A stretch of 64,000 nucleotides of DNA. Source: Apis mellifera (Eukaryota > Arthropoda > Insecta > Hymenoptera > Apidae). Positions 24,339-37,789 of this stretch are shown one piece after another. The translations under genes were made by a program, and so were the position numbers. Each line of letters opens with the position of its first letter. Position 1 is the first letter of the stretch. The DNA lies in assembly GCF_003254395.2 (NCBI RefSeq), contig NC_037647.1, forward strand, positions 3,636,350 through 3,700,349, in the 5' to 3' direction. The notes under the pieces are model-generated. The model saw only the letters and a program-made list of their open reading frames with translations. It made no database searches and was not told where the DNA came from.

Positions 24339-27300
24339 CTGGAACAGGTGAACGTGAATGGTATTAATTAGCCGTTTAACGAAGAATATTTTTTTTTTAA
24401 GAGTCCCTTTGGGATTCAATTTTATAGGAAATTGATAAGAAATTGATCGAATCTGATTCGATTAAGAGTTTAGGATCGTAGAAAGGTCTTATTATGTTTG
24501 TGTTCTTATTCCATATAGTGTATCCTGATTGCTTTGAACGTTCAGTATCTTGTGAACTGTTCTAAAGACAGGAAGTGCAACGCACGTTACCTCAAATATA
24601 TTAGAACGTAATTATAGCATAATCCTGCTAATTGGACCGCAATTTCAAAGCCTCTGTAATTTCGACATCTATTCATACCGGCACAATCTTTAGCAAGATA
24701 ATAGCGTAATCTTTTTCGCATAAAAATTGTAATAATATTTTGAAGGAAAGTTTTTCATTATCTTTCATTTCTCGGGTCAATTCAAAATCAATTATCTGTT
24801 CCTCTTGCGTACAATTTCGTTCGTAAAAATTTATAAGATATAATGACGAGTACAAATTCGTTACAAAGAGAGAAACATTTTTCATCTGACGATAAATTAA
24901 ATTAATCTTTTTTTCAGGGTAAAGTAATCCTGCTTTACGTCGAAAACCACGAGAAACAAGCCTAAACAACACCACTAGGAACGATTACGCGCGCGATAAG
25001 TTGCAACCGCGTCAAACGGCCCAGAAGATTACCGTGAACCACGATGTGATATACGATAACTCGGGTAAAAATCTCGGAATTATAGAGGGGCAGGATCGCA
25101 GGAACATGTGTGTCTAACGTGTGTTCGACCCACGTATAGATGTCGGTCGGCTATCAATTTTCGGCCCACCCTTAATTTCGTGGAATCGGGATAGAAATCG
25201 GGTCCGCCGATTGAATTCGAAATTCAAACGGCGCGGCTGTGTCAAATTGCGGCCACGCGGGGGCTTAAAAATAATATCCTGGAAAAGAAGCGAGGATTGG
25301 AGGAGGGGGTTGGAGAGGGTGGCTCGAGGCGAATGGGGGAATCGGTTCGAGAAGTGAAACTGACCCTTAACGACTTCTCGACCCTTCCTCCGCTAGACGG
25401 CCACGGGAGGAACTGGTTTTGAATTTCAATGTTTTTAATCCGGAATATCAGATTTTCGGCCATTTTTCACGCTCTGGAGACGCTCTTTCTGCGATGTTGG
25501 GGCTGTTCGTGGGATTTTATTAATTCGAGGCCACCCTCCTCCGGTGGCGGAGGATGATGGAAGACGAGAAGCGGAAGAAAGATGGAAAGAAAGAGGAACA
25601 GACGTCGCGATGATCCCTCGTCGCGGAAACGAAGTGAGACGCGGAGGAACATATTTGGTGGGTTGGCGTTGGGGGTGATTTTATGGTGAATTTATGTGTC
25701 GAGAGAAATGTTGAAGAAACGAGGGTTTGTGGTTGACAATATTGTTTTTTTGTTTTAAATATTGTGATTAAATCAAATGTGAATGTGATCGATCAAAGTG
25801 ATCAAGGAAAAAGTTGTTGCATGAAAATGTCGATCGAGGCTGTTGTTTTAAATATTGTGATTAGATCGAATGTGAATGTGATCGATCAAAGTGATCAAGG
25901 AAAAAGTTGTTGCATGAAAATGTCGATCGAGGCTGTTGTTTTAAATATTGTGATTAGATCGAATGTGAATGTGATCGATCAAAGTGATCAAGGAAAAAGT
26001 TGTTGCATGAAAATGTCGATTGAGGCTGTTGTTTTAAATATTGTGATTAGATCGAATGTGAATGTGATCGATCAAAGTGATCAAGGAAAAAGTTGTTGCA
26101 TGAAAATGTCGATCGAGGCTGTTGTTTTAAATATTGTGATTAGATCGAATGTGAATGTGATCGATCAAAGTGATCAAGGAAAAAGTTGCATGAAAATATC
26201 GATCGAGGCTTTTGAAATTGTGATTTGATTTTGCCTTTTCCCTATTTTCTCCGTATATAATATCATCGATCAATACTAAGTAACTAATCAGTGTACTCCA
26301 TTTCTCAATGATTGTATCTTATAATCATCAGAATATTATAAATATATAAATTCAATGTATTGTTTGGCATCGATTCGAAAAATTTTCCACGAATGAACAA
26401 TTCACGGTTAAAAAGAATAATTTTAATCGAATCGTAAGTTTTCCAACAGAAGAAAAAAAAAAATTGAGAAGTTCTAGATCGTTTCCCATATTATACTGTT
26501 ACTGACTGATTTAGCAATGGAAAGAAAAGTCGGAGAACAAAAGATCTGGGAAAAATAAAAGCTAATTAAATGGCTGTTCGAGAGATAGGGAGAGATCTTT
26601 GTCGTCGGAGGAAGTCTGGAAGTCTTAAAGCCGAACCTTTTCTAAATAACATCTTACGTTTTACTTAAGTTTCTTAAACGGTCCTCTCCAACGTCGAAAT
26701 TGAATCGTTTGTTACACCAAACGAATCAACGTCCCTGTCGATCGTTTCTTCTTCCTCTGAATTTTCTTCAAATCTTACAAAAGCAACTTTTCCCCACATC
26801 TTAAGTTCTAAAGTTCGTTCTTTTTATCCCCAGTGTATCAATGATTCTTAAAGCTGAAATAATTAATACAATTAAATTTTTTTCAAAATTTATCATACGA
26901 TTGGCCTCGGATTCACACGTTCAACCTGACTTTCTTTCTTCTTATTTCTGAATAAATGAAATTTTCGTAAATTTTCGACAAAAATATTTATCAATTTACA
27001 TAAATCTAATATTAATCCAGTATTTCCAAACCACATCTACAACTCTAGAACCGTAACGAAACGCGTTTGATATTTCGAGAAGGAGATACGAGCGACAGAT
27101 ATCATAGAAAATTAAGACCAACGAATTACACTTTCGTTTATTGGTGAAAATTATTCAAGAGAAACTGTACACACGCACACATCTATATCTGCACACTGGA
27201 GCAGCGTGGTGAAAACACGCAGAAGCGACTATCACCGATGTTCAATAAATGAATCACGGATGCCGGCGACAATGGGACACGTAAACAATGAATCCTAAAT

Positions 27301-30300
27301 TAAATTAGAAACAACTCGAGGGACGTCAGCGTTCATAAAGCGATAGGATATACCGCGCGACAATACACAATGGAACACATATCGCCGCGTGTAACAAGGT
27401 GCTAAGTAGAATAACGAGGCTGGCGGGTGGGCGACGGATTTTTCTTCGCCGCCTCGCTGACCTTTCACCACGATTACGCTTGCGTTTTACGCGTCGCTGT
27501 AAGAAATGCTCGCGGTATGGAGAAGAGGGAAAATGCCGTGATCCCTCGCGGATAACCTCGTTCCAGCCTCGTTGCAGTCGAGACGGCTTCGAACGAGTGA
27601 GCTCGTGTTCGACACTTCTTCTCAGGGTAGAAAATCGGTGGAAAAATTATTACAGTTTATAATATGTTTTTCTCCTCTTCTTCTAAATTATTGAGATTAA
27701 TCATCTATTCAAGAAACGATTAATTTCTAATAAGATTCGTAAGTTTCGAGATGCAAGATAAACTTTACATTATTTAGAATTTTGTTCTACAAAAATTATG
27801 AAATTTCTGAGATCTTGTACATTATGTACAAAAAAAAAACATGAATTTAGAAGAAGGAAGAAGAGTATTAATTATAAAACGATATTCTTCTCTTAAAATT
27901 AATATCAGAGACGAGGAACATAGCTAACATCGACAATACAAAACGTGGAAATGCATACAATCTAATTATTTTCGCTTTAATTCGATCTTCCCGAAAATTC
28001 GAAAACGAGGGTAAAATAGGTGCACGCCTATCGAAGACAATGAAACGAAGGAGCGTCGAAGAAACGGAAAGAAATATCGCTTAATTTTCACCGCATCATC
28101 GATTCGGCGAAACCTTTTCATGGCGCGAACTCGCGTGACCCCGGCTCCGGGAATTAGAAAGCGAGGAGAGGGGCGAGTGACGGCGCAAATGAGGGGTCAT
28201 CGAGTGGCAAACCGTGAAAATTTGGCATATTGTTTCACGGTTTGTCCCTCGGGCGGTTCTTCCTTCGTCGGAAGTCGAGGAATATTGTCGAGTTTCCCTC
28301 GCGAAGAGGGGACGTCGAGGAAGATAAGCAAGTGCCCGGGCATAATAAAGGTGTATCGATTCACGGGCGAACGCTTTTCATATGCAAACGTAGCGGCCGG
28401 CCATCCGTTAGGATTATTTCTTTAGATTTTCCACGATCTTCTTCGCTTTCTCTCTCTCTCAATATATATAAAAGAGACGGTTCGCCCTTAGAGAAGATGC
28501 GAACGATAGAGGAGCGCATCGATCATGATTTATGGAGTTCCACTTGCCGGCGAGGTGAAAAGGAACGGACGCGATTATGGGAATCATTGTAAACTTGAAA
28601 TTTATACGGGGAATTGCTTCTTGGATATGGGAAAATTGTTGTTCCAGAGGAATGAAAATATTATATATTTAATGGGGAATAGTGTATCGATAACAAATTA
28701 ATATTTGTTATTTTTTTTTTATGTATAATTCTCCGAATTACGTTCTCTTTTTATTAGTTTTTTATTAGCAATATCGTCAGTGTTTTTAGATTTTATATTT
28801 ATGTAACATTTTATTCGTGTGATGTGAAATTTTATCGATAAATTTTTATTAATTAAATTAATTTTAATATCTGTTTATATTTAATGTTGTTATGTTTATG
28901 TTTTATGTTTTATGTTTTATGTTAATGTTATATTTAATATTTAATTTAATATCTTATTATATTTTTTTTTCAATTCGTTGTTTTGGAACCAATTGAAGAA
29001 TATGTAATATGTAAATTATACAAAGGGAAATTTTGAAAAGCGAATAAATGGTATCGCGAAAGAGATACAAGACTGTTAGATAAAAATCTATTCGACGTGT
29101 TTCGATCGGTCAATCTCTGTCGAACAAGCATAAACTGATCCCTGATTAAAATCGCCCACAATCTATCTATCTACCTGGATACGATGGGACGCGTACGTTG
29201 TCCCTTTTAAGTGCAACCCTTGTACGTAGGACAAAGTGCATACGCCGCATACGTTGGCTAATCGATATTTTAATATTGTCACACGCCATTCTGGATTAAA
29301 GGCCTTTGCGTATGCGTGTATACGTACGTCTACACTCCGTTATACACGAGCATAATGCGCGATGACGTAACAGACGGCAGATGTGCACGGTTTGAAAAGC
29401 GAGAAGATCTCCTCCGCGGAAACTGTACCTGTTTTAATAAATTTTCGTCCACGTGATGGAATCGTCCGCCGGATGGAAAATCAGGGAGGAACGAACAATC
29501 GTGGCCCGGCATTGATGAATAACCGCGATATCGGCAATTATCGTTTCATAATTAATAAATCCTGGAAATAGTTGATCGCTCCGATACACGGGATTGTCAT
29601 TGTTAACAAGTATGGAGAGTGTGGATGTGGAAATAGATTATGATTTTCTTTTTTTTTTTTTGGATTTAAGAGGAATCTGGCAGAGCCTGTGCGGAGAAGG
29701 ATGATTTTTGGAGACACGTGGAATATACGCGTGGAATTGAATAGGTCTCCGTCTGTCAGGCTATTTCTATGTGACTTCGAACCATGAGAGCGTAGGTCGG
29801 TGTTATTTGAAGAAATATCACTTAGTCTGGGATTTCTAGCTATGTTATTCCGTTAATTAAGGATCCGATCTAAAGATAGACGACAGATAGTCTTTTTAAA
29901 AATTTCTGGCATCTTAATTTTTTCTTTTTTTTCTTTTTTTTTGTTAACATAGTAATTTTCTCAAATTTTATCAATTTTGCTTTATTTCAATTGTTTTAGA
30001 ATTTATTAGATTTTAGGAATTTTTTATTTAGTATCTATCTTAACAAACTTTTAAATAAAATAACGATAAGATAAATCGTAATGTTAAAAAATAATATATA
30101 TTCTTTTTATATAAAAGATAAAATATATATTTATTTCGTATTTATATTAATTTAATATTTCATAATTTCATATCAATTCTTTTATTGCGAGCATGTATTT
30201 TTTATTGTAGATTTTTGTAAAAATATAAGATTAATAGATAGAATGCATTGCTCTATGAATAGTATGAGAAAAATTAATTCACAATTCTGCAAGAATTGTA

Positions 30301-33300
30301 CAAAAAAAAAAAACTTGAGGAAGGGGAGTGATAAAGGGTGTAGGAGGATCATGTCTGAAAAACGAGCATTGAGAATACCGGATTTGGAAAATTATTTCGT
30401 GGAAACTGTCCCTCCCGATTGACGGTAGCTAGGTTTCGTGTGAAATCTTCCGTGAAAGGGTTGAAAGGAAGTATTCGTAGGATGACCAGGGCCTGAATCG
30501 TCGTTAAACAATGGCATTCCGAGCGATTTGCCCGTAAACGTCGCGTGGGCCAATTTGTCGGGCAATTTCTGAGGAAAATCGTTCGGTCACTATCGCGAGT
30601 ACCACGATTCGTATACGGCCATATTGTACGTTTCATCGTAAACCAGTGGTGAATTTAAACTTTTGATTTATTCGAATTAAATCGTCGAATATGTTTGCAA
30701 TATATTGAAAAGAAAATTATTTAGCTAGGATCTAAATAATTATCGTTGTAATTCGTTATAATTTTTATCAATTGATTTGAATATTTCACGTTTTATTTAA
30801 TTAAAATTAAAATTAAAGGATATAATTAATATATTCTTTTTATCTATGATTTTTATTCAATCAAAAGTATATTAAAAATTATTTATTATTTTTCATTATC
30901 GTATTTTCTTCACGATGATTTCTGATGTTGATTTTTATTTATTTATTTATTTTTGTATCTTTTATATTTCACATTTCTATTACGAGTCTTTTGAAACACG
31001 TATCAATCGAAATTGTACTTTTTGTTTCGAATACATCGTTTTGAGAAAAATATTGACCTATTATGGTAGAACCTGGATCAATAGAAGCATTCGGGTAATA
31101 CTGAAAAATGTTGAAAGTTCAAGGTTCGATAAAGTTTGTTAGCATTCTACTTTTTCATCCCTTAAGCCAATTTTCTTTCAGTCACTTTTCGCCAGATTTC
31201 TACAAAGTTACTTGGAACTTCAAACTCGAAGTATTTTTCTTTACTTTATCCCTAATTCGATGATCCGAGTTTGTAATATTTAAAAAAAAAAGAAAAACAA
31301 TCTTTTTACATGTAAAAATATAAAGCAACGCTCCCTTTTCATTTCTCATTTCTAAAATATTATAAATATCAACACATAATCTTAACAATAATTCAATTAT
31401 TCATAATTATTTTTGAAAAGATTGTCAATTATATATCAGAGATATAATTCAAAGTTATAATGGCTATAGTTTGAAAAATCAAAGGGCTGTATTTTCAAAT
31501 AAACCCACGCACCAATACAACAACGATGTTCATATTCCTCGTGGTCACTGCAAACTTGCAACACGATTCGTATTCTCGAAGACTTTATGTTTCGTCGTTC
31601 CCCTGTCCAACCGCAACCGTCAAGAACGAGCCACATTGCCCATTAACTCTCTTGGCCCGCAAATAAACACGAAGAAAAAGAAGGTTGGAGAAGTGAGGAG
31701 AACGTCGCTCTTCTGGTTGAAATAACAAAAAATTCAAAAGCCCGCGCGTGCCAAAAATATTGCTCTTCTTAGTGTGTTCGCGTGTTATTGCATTCAGCCT
31801 GGCAAACTTCATTCTTACACGGTGGTTCGAGCATTGTGCTTCGAGAGAAAGAGAGAGAGAGAGAGAGAAGAAGAAAAAAAGAGAGGAGAACGCGTTCATC
31901 TTCGAAACGCGTTTCATGGGTTCGTGCGTTGAAACGTTGTTACGTTTCCCGTCTTCACTGCAGTGACACTTTAATTGTCTTTGCCGATATTGTAGCAGAA
32001 AGAAGACAAATGAAGCGTGTGTCTTCATTTGAGAAGGATGGAAAGAGATAACAATAAAATTGGATATGAGGGAGCCGAATACCGAAAAATGTATTGTTGT
32101 GACACGTAGAAGTCGTAATGTTTGGCTTGTGATAAAATCTGCTGATTCATTATTAGCCCATTATCGTGTCTTAAGGGGTTGAAAAGGTTCCAAAAGTGAC
32201 TGTTGATAATATATAATCATAAAAAGATTCTGACTGGAACAGAAGTCTTTGTAAACGCGAAGAAGAAACTGTATCTGGATGGAACGGATACATCCTCGAA
32301 GAAATTCATTATAATTTTCTTAATCTATTAAAAATTCAATTCATTATACATATATTTATCGCATCAAATATTATTCGAATATTCAGATATTCTTCTGATC
32401 AATTATACAATTATGATAAAAATCTACAACTCAAAAGACGAACGATTTAGAAAAAAACCAATCAATCTTTGCCAACGAAAAGAATTCGGATGCAAATTAT
32501 TTCGATTTAAAAAAAAGAAAAAGAAGAAAATCAAACGAGAAAAACGATTCGCAAGAATCATCCAGGAGAAAAACGAAAGTATCTTGAGTTTAAAAAAATA
32601 TGCCGCGAAGGAGAAGGTGATGTGAGAAACGAAGACACTTGGTTGTATTGGCGTATCACTTTTATATCGTCCTCGTTGACTTCCTTCCTCGCGGGGTGAA
32701 AGCGAGGAGGAAAAGAAGAGGGGAGCGGAAGAAGAAGGGCTGCAAGAGCCTCGAAACCCCAACGAGATACAACCAATTCGCAAGCAATTCTCGCCTCGCC
32801 TCGGGCGGTCCACGAAGACGAGCTGGCCGCTGGAGCGACGAGGAGAGAGAGAGAGAGAGGGGAAGAAGAAGGGGCTGAAGAAGCATCGTTGGAAAAAGCT
32901 CGGCCACGAACGAGAATTAATATTCCAGACAAACGTGACAGATAGATCAAATCTGCATCTCACCGGGAACACCGGTGTCAATTTCGACGGATTATCGCCG
33001 CTTGTCTCGATTCCTCCTCTTCATCCCCGTGCCATCTTCCATCCTCCTCCTCCCCGTAACGTCACTCTCATCTTTTCGCGTTCTTGTGAGACCCCGGAGA
33101 CAGCCCGGTGAAGAGAATTCTTTTCATTATTGGTTTAAGGGTTGCTCGTGTTTATGGATGGAAAAGAAGTTGCGTTTGTTACATGGAAATATTTATATTA
33201 ATTTGGAGAAAATGACAATCGAATTGAATCCTGAATAGAAAAGTTTCTTGGCTAAAAACATTTCGTTTATAATATAAAAGAAAATTATTCTAAAGTCTTA

Positions 33301-36300
33301 AAGATTTAATATTAACATGGATTTTTCTTGCTTACACTTACTTCTTAGAAATATTAATCACAAAAATCTCAAAATTTATCAAAGAGGAAAACGAAAGGAA
33401 ATGTTTGAAAAAAAAATATCCACTTATTCCAATCCAAGAGATTCCGATTCTGAAAGACGCAGATGCTGAAGAGGATACGCAGCTTAAAAAAAGAGCGAAT
33501 AAAAGGCAGATCATGAAGAGGATTCCACTTCCGCCTCGCCACGTATCGATCGTCTCTACGATCTACATTTTTATCTTACCTGAGGATGCAGACAATGAAT
33601 ACCGCACATGATACGCGCATACAGGAAGCGAGCACACATGGAAAGTTGGCGGGGATTCGTCACACGTACAGAGCATGCTCGCGTGCGTGCTCGTGCAGCG
33701 ATGGCTCGTGCGGACCACGTGGCCAAACAATAGGACGATTCTAATTGGGATTTTGAACGTGGCCGGTCGATGACAAAAAAGTGGACAAAAAAGGCGACGA
33801 AAGGGGCTTATCCGGAGAACAAGCCTCGTGGACGTGGACGTGGACGTGGTGGAATCGGGGGACGAGCACCGGCGGATTTTCTCTCGGTTGGCCAGGATGG
33901 GGTTAACTCTCTTTCTTGCTGCCTAGCCTAGGGAGAGAGGGAGAGAGGCTCAGCCGAGTTTCACGGACCGTGATGAAATTTTAAAGAGACACAACGGTGA
34001 ACTCGCGCCGGATCAACAAGCTGTTACGTAATTATGATCGTTTGCATTAATCAACCGGCGCTCGCTGCGGTTTGCTGGAGGATCAACTCGACCCTTCGAG
34101 TGTGAAAAATCTTTGAGGGGGGAATGAATTGATTCGAGTTGTTGAAAATTCGAATTTCGAACGAGTTCGATCACGTTTTTTTATATTAAATGATTTGTGA
34201 AACGATCTTATTTGAGTGTGAAGATAGTTATTTGTACATCGAATGATATCTAACAATCACGGTTATTCAAAATGATCAATTTGATTAACTAAGTTTATAA
34301 TCATCGATATGTTTCGTATTAAATTAAAAATTAAGGAAGAAAAGTGAAATATCTAAAGATATACGTTAATAATCACTCTAATCGATCCAAAATCTTTTTC
34401 AACCTTCTATAATTATCATTTTTGAACAAGATTGGTAGAAAGTTTCCTAAGGAACGAAAGGAAGGATCATTTCGAGGGAGCGTGATAATATTTGCAGAAG
34501 CGGAAACACGTTAATTGTAAAAAGAAGAAAGGAGGAACGACTCTTATTGAATACCGATTCCTCTGTTCCAACCTCTCTCTCTCTCTTTTTCTTTCCACGA
34601 TGCAAAATAGTCGGCCGTGGTAATTTGCACAAGTAAGCACCGAGTTAAGAATCTCAAAGGCTGTGCTTTCAATTCATCAGGGGCGTCGGGTCGCATGAAT
34701 TTCGTTAGAAGTCGTAGCTAAGTTTGAAGTTAATCGGAGCAAACTTGGTGTCGATTCACGAGATGGATGTGAAAATAACAGAGATTAAAAATTTTACCGT
34801 ATCATCGAATTAATTAAATTGCAAAGCTACAATCGGCGTGAATTAATTATTCCAAAAGGAGGGAAAATGTAAGCACGTCAAAATTTCGTTCCTGACCAGA
34901 ACCGTACAAGTTCCATCTGTCTGCGAAACATCCCTCGAAAAAGTGTCCCCTTCGCACAGCTTAACACAGTTTTCTCGAGTACTGGAATCGAAAAGTTATG
35001 AAAATAAAATTAATTACGACTTTTCATCTTCACTTTGGACGAAACATCGAGAAACCAGCGTGGACCATTCGCACGTTAAACTTTTCGACAATGTGGCGTT
35101 CGATAAAAAAGAGAAAGAGAGAGGAAGGGGGGAGGGATATGGGGGCAGGTTCACCCCAATCCCCGAGCGGGCTCTTTAAATTCAAAAATCGAATCTACCG
35201 CGGTATTGTCCGTGCCCGTTGAACCACGATCGACATCACATGGCAGCCTGTAACTGTACTTTAAAACTACTCCCTTTCTTTCTTTCTTTCTCACCCCCTC
35301 TCGAATCGGCGAATCTGAAACCAGAATTTTTGCCGCGCAGATGACACGTTTTCAATGTTCAACGATGAACGATGTCGACTCGATTTTTCTCGATACACTT
35401 TTAAATCGATACAGATAGTTTTAAATAATTTTAAAAAAAAGTGGAAAGCTTAGAATTATAGAAATTTTGAAGAATTTCAAAATGTAGATACGAAAATTAA
35501 TTGTTTCTTATCGATACAAACATCTGGATAATTTTATTCCGGAAATAAAATTTCAAAGACACATATATGGAATTAAAAATACATTTGTGGATAGATAAAA
35601 ATAAAAATAGTGATATTTTGAAAATTTTGAACGTTACTCTAAGAAATAAGCAATTTTCTTGTTTTATTGTACTAGTATCAGACGGGCAAGAGAAACTGCA
35701 AGTTATTCGCTCTCTTATTTTCCTGTCGAAAATCCCGTCTCGGAAGCTGTATGGAGTACGAAAGTTGTGGGGAGCATTTGTTGCCGGAACACTCGCGTTT
35801 TATTTATAGAGGCTACCTTGACTCGGTAGACCCAACGCAGAACTCAAAGCGAGATATGCGAAAACATCGCAAAGCATCTTTAGCAACATGTGCATCGGCG
35901 AGTTGTTGGAAGATTCTCTCGATATCGGCGAGCCAGTTTAACTTTTGTTCCAGCAACATTTTTGATAATTTCAAGTAAAGGCATGGAAAAATTTAAACAT
36001 CGATTTAAACAAAATAAACAAAATCATGGATATCTTTCTTCACTTTATTAGGAATGAATTTATTTCATAATTCATAATGTACACACAAAATAAAATAGAA
36101 GGAAAGAAGATGGAGAAAAGAAGAAAATTTGTCGTGATTTGAATGATATATGGAAAGAAACAAGAATGAAACAACTATTTTGAACAAATAAAGAGGATGT
36201 ATTATATAAAAGTATGAAATTATTGGATTTTAAACATCAAGAAGGAATAAATTATATTAGTATGAAAAGATTAATTAACAATAATAGATTTAAAGAATAT

Positions 36301-36671
36301 ATTTCTAAGAATCAATGACTTTTTAAATTAGAATAACAAAGTTAGATAATTTTAATGAAATATAATCATGTTACTTTACTTTCAACAAACGAAAATTCGA
36401 CAACATTACCCAAGAATTAACATTTTTCCAATTAAAGTATATTAAAATCGACGAGAAGAGAGAGAGAGATTCGTCCAATTTACAGAGCTTCGTTCCAATT
36501 ACCAAGTTTCGATTAAAAATCACTTTCGCAAATCTCGAAGATCGAATCGAGGATGTTTCACGTGTTACACACTCCTCGCTTGCCAACTTCCTCTTCGCCT
36601 ACGTTTATTCTCAGATATTCTGCAGCTACCAATTTGCCGCAAACAACTATATAATCAAATAACGCACTCAC
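24339..36671 (-). other. BCL11: Intron 2 of the BCL11-type gene
   Basis: This 12.3 kb intron is bounded by GTGAGT at its donor (36671 downward) and a CCTGTTCCAG acceptor. It is AT-rich with moderately GC-rich blocks at about 25.0-25.7, 27.1-27.65, 28.1-28.6, 29.2-29.55, 30.35-30.65, 32.6-33.1, 33.6-34.1 and 34.9-35.3 kb, none of which shows a convincing coding frame. It holds a 93 bp minisatellite at 25752-26226 and a short GGACGT repeat near 33830. GC-rich blocks in long introns of developmental regulators are plausible enhancers, but nothing here identifies one directly. Confidence 0.85.
25752..26226. repeat. 93 bp minisatellite, five copies
   Basis: Five head-to-tail copies with an exact 93 bp period: the GAATGTGATCGATC landmark recurs at 25781, 25874, 25967, 26060 and 26153. 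Copies are nearly identical. Copy 1 differs at two bases near its start, copy 3 has one C-to-T, and copy 5 lacks three bases. Because 93 is a multiple of three, an open frame of 154 codons runs through the array on the plus strand; I regard this as a by-product of the repeat, not a gene. The array lies in intron 2 of the BCL11-type gene and each unit contains the palindrome TGATCGATCA. Confidence 0.97.
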
Positions 36672-37124
36672 CAAAATTGACCGTGTTGGTGTCCGCGTCG
36701 ACAGACTCCGTCTTCTGTTTCTTCGGCAGATCTTCCTTGTCCTCGTTCGAGGCTTCCGTTCGCCTCTTAGGTGTCGAGCTCGCGCTCGCCTTCAGCTCGA
36801 TCGGGCTTCCAGCTTCCGGGCCGGAGCCCTGAGGCGTCGGAGGGCTCTCCAATCTGCCGCCACCCCTCTTGTTAATGGGCGCCGAGATGCTGGGCACCGA
36901 GTTCAGCTTCGAGTCTTGGTCGACGGTCTTCAGGGCGAGCGCGTCCTCCGGATCGGAGTCTTCCGGCGCAGCGGTTGCTGGTGGACTGTGGCAACCTTGA
37001 AGATTGATCCGACAGTGGTTCACCTTGTGCTCGATGAACCGAACGATCTCGCCAAGGGGGTAGGACACCCTGCACGCCCCGCATTGGACGGTGTCTGGGG
37101 ATGTGGTGCCTTGCGAGGTTTCCG
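36672..37124 (-). CDS. BCL11: BCL11-type transcription factor, upstream coding exon with CCHC finger 0
   Basis: This internal exon encodes residues 14-163 of the model. It follows a TTTTCCAG acceptor (AG at 37125-37126) and ends at the donor G|GTGAGT (intron begins 36671). It carries the N-terminal CCHC finger C27-x2-C30-x14-H45-x4-C50, with spacing identical to vertebrate BCL11 finger 0 and the family core YPLGEIVRFIEHK. In vertebrates this finger is linked to self-association. An acidic Pro-rich region and a bipartite basic stretch (KRR at 132-134, KKQK at 147-150) follow, the latter a likely nuclear localisation signal. The exon enters with two bases and leaves with one (G), which joins AA of the next exon to give Glu-Pro, like the EP before finger 1 in human BCL11A. 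It needs an upstream start exon ending in phase 1. Confidence 0.94.
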
Positions 37125-37233
37125 CTGGAAAATATTCGACAATTCGATTTTCTCTTTAATCTGCTTGTTACCAGGGATTGAATGAATGGAAGGATATTTT
37201 GATCGGTGCATATAATTATATTTGTGGATATAA

Positions 37234-37789
37234 TTCACTTTGGTGAATGCAAGTTTATGGGAAAAATGTATTTATGAGATAGAGATTCGTTTATTTCGTG
37301 TGGAATAGAGTCCGCAGAGAGTCTTAGAGAGGAATATATTGGTATTCTTTTGTAGGTGTGTTTAGTTATTGTCGATGTATATTATGTATAGTGATTAAAA
37401 ATAGGAAAAAACTAATAATTGTAGAGTATACGTTATATATTATTTTTTGTATAGTTCACTTTGGTGAATGCAAGTGTTTTAAAAAATGTATTTATGATTT
37501 ATGAGATAGAGATTCATTTATTTTGTGTGGAATAGATTCTGCAGAGAGTCTCAGAGAAGAATAGTGATTAAAAATAGAAAATAACATTGTAGAATATACG
37601 TTATACATTATTTTTTGTATAGTTCATTTTCGTGAATGCAAGTTTTTTAAAAAATTTTATGATTTATGAAATAGAGATTTATTTATTTTGTGTGGAATAG
37701 ATTCTGCAGAGAGTCTCAGAGAGGAATAGTGATTAAAAATAGGAAATAACATTGTAGAGTATACGTTATACATTATTTTTTGTATAGTT
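37234..37789. repeat. Imperfect tandem repeat beside the BCL11 exon, three copies
   Basis: Three copies start with TTCACTTTGGTGAATGCAAG or a close variant at 37234, 37455 and 37623. The first copy is 221 bp and the later two about 168 bp; copy 1 carries roughly 54 bp extra. Each contains GAGATAGAGATTC, GTGTGGAATAGA and a TATACGTTATA stretch. The array starts only 110 bp upstream (on the minus strand) of the acceptor of the CCHC-finger exon. Confidence 0.93.

Noticed and set aside
25764..26228. 154-codon repeat protein in the 93 bp array
   Set aside because: An open frame is expected because the repeat period is a multiple of three. No start context, splice support or homology, and it lies in an intron on the opposite strand.
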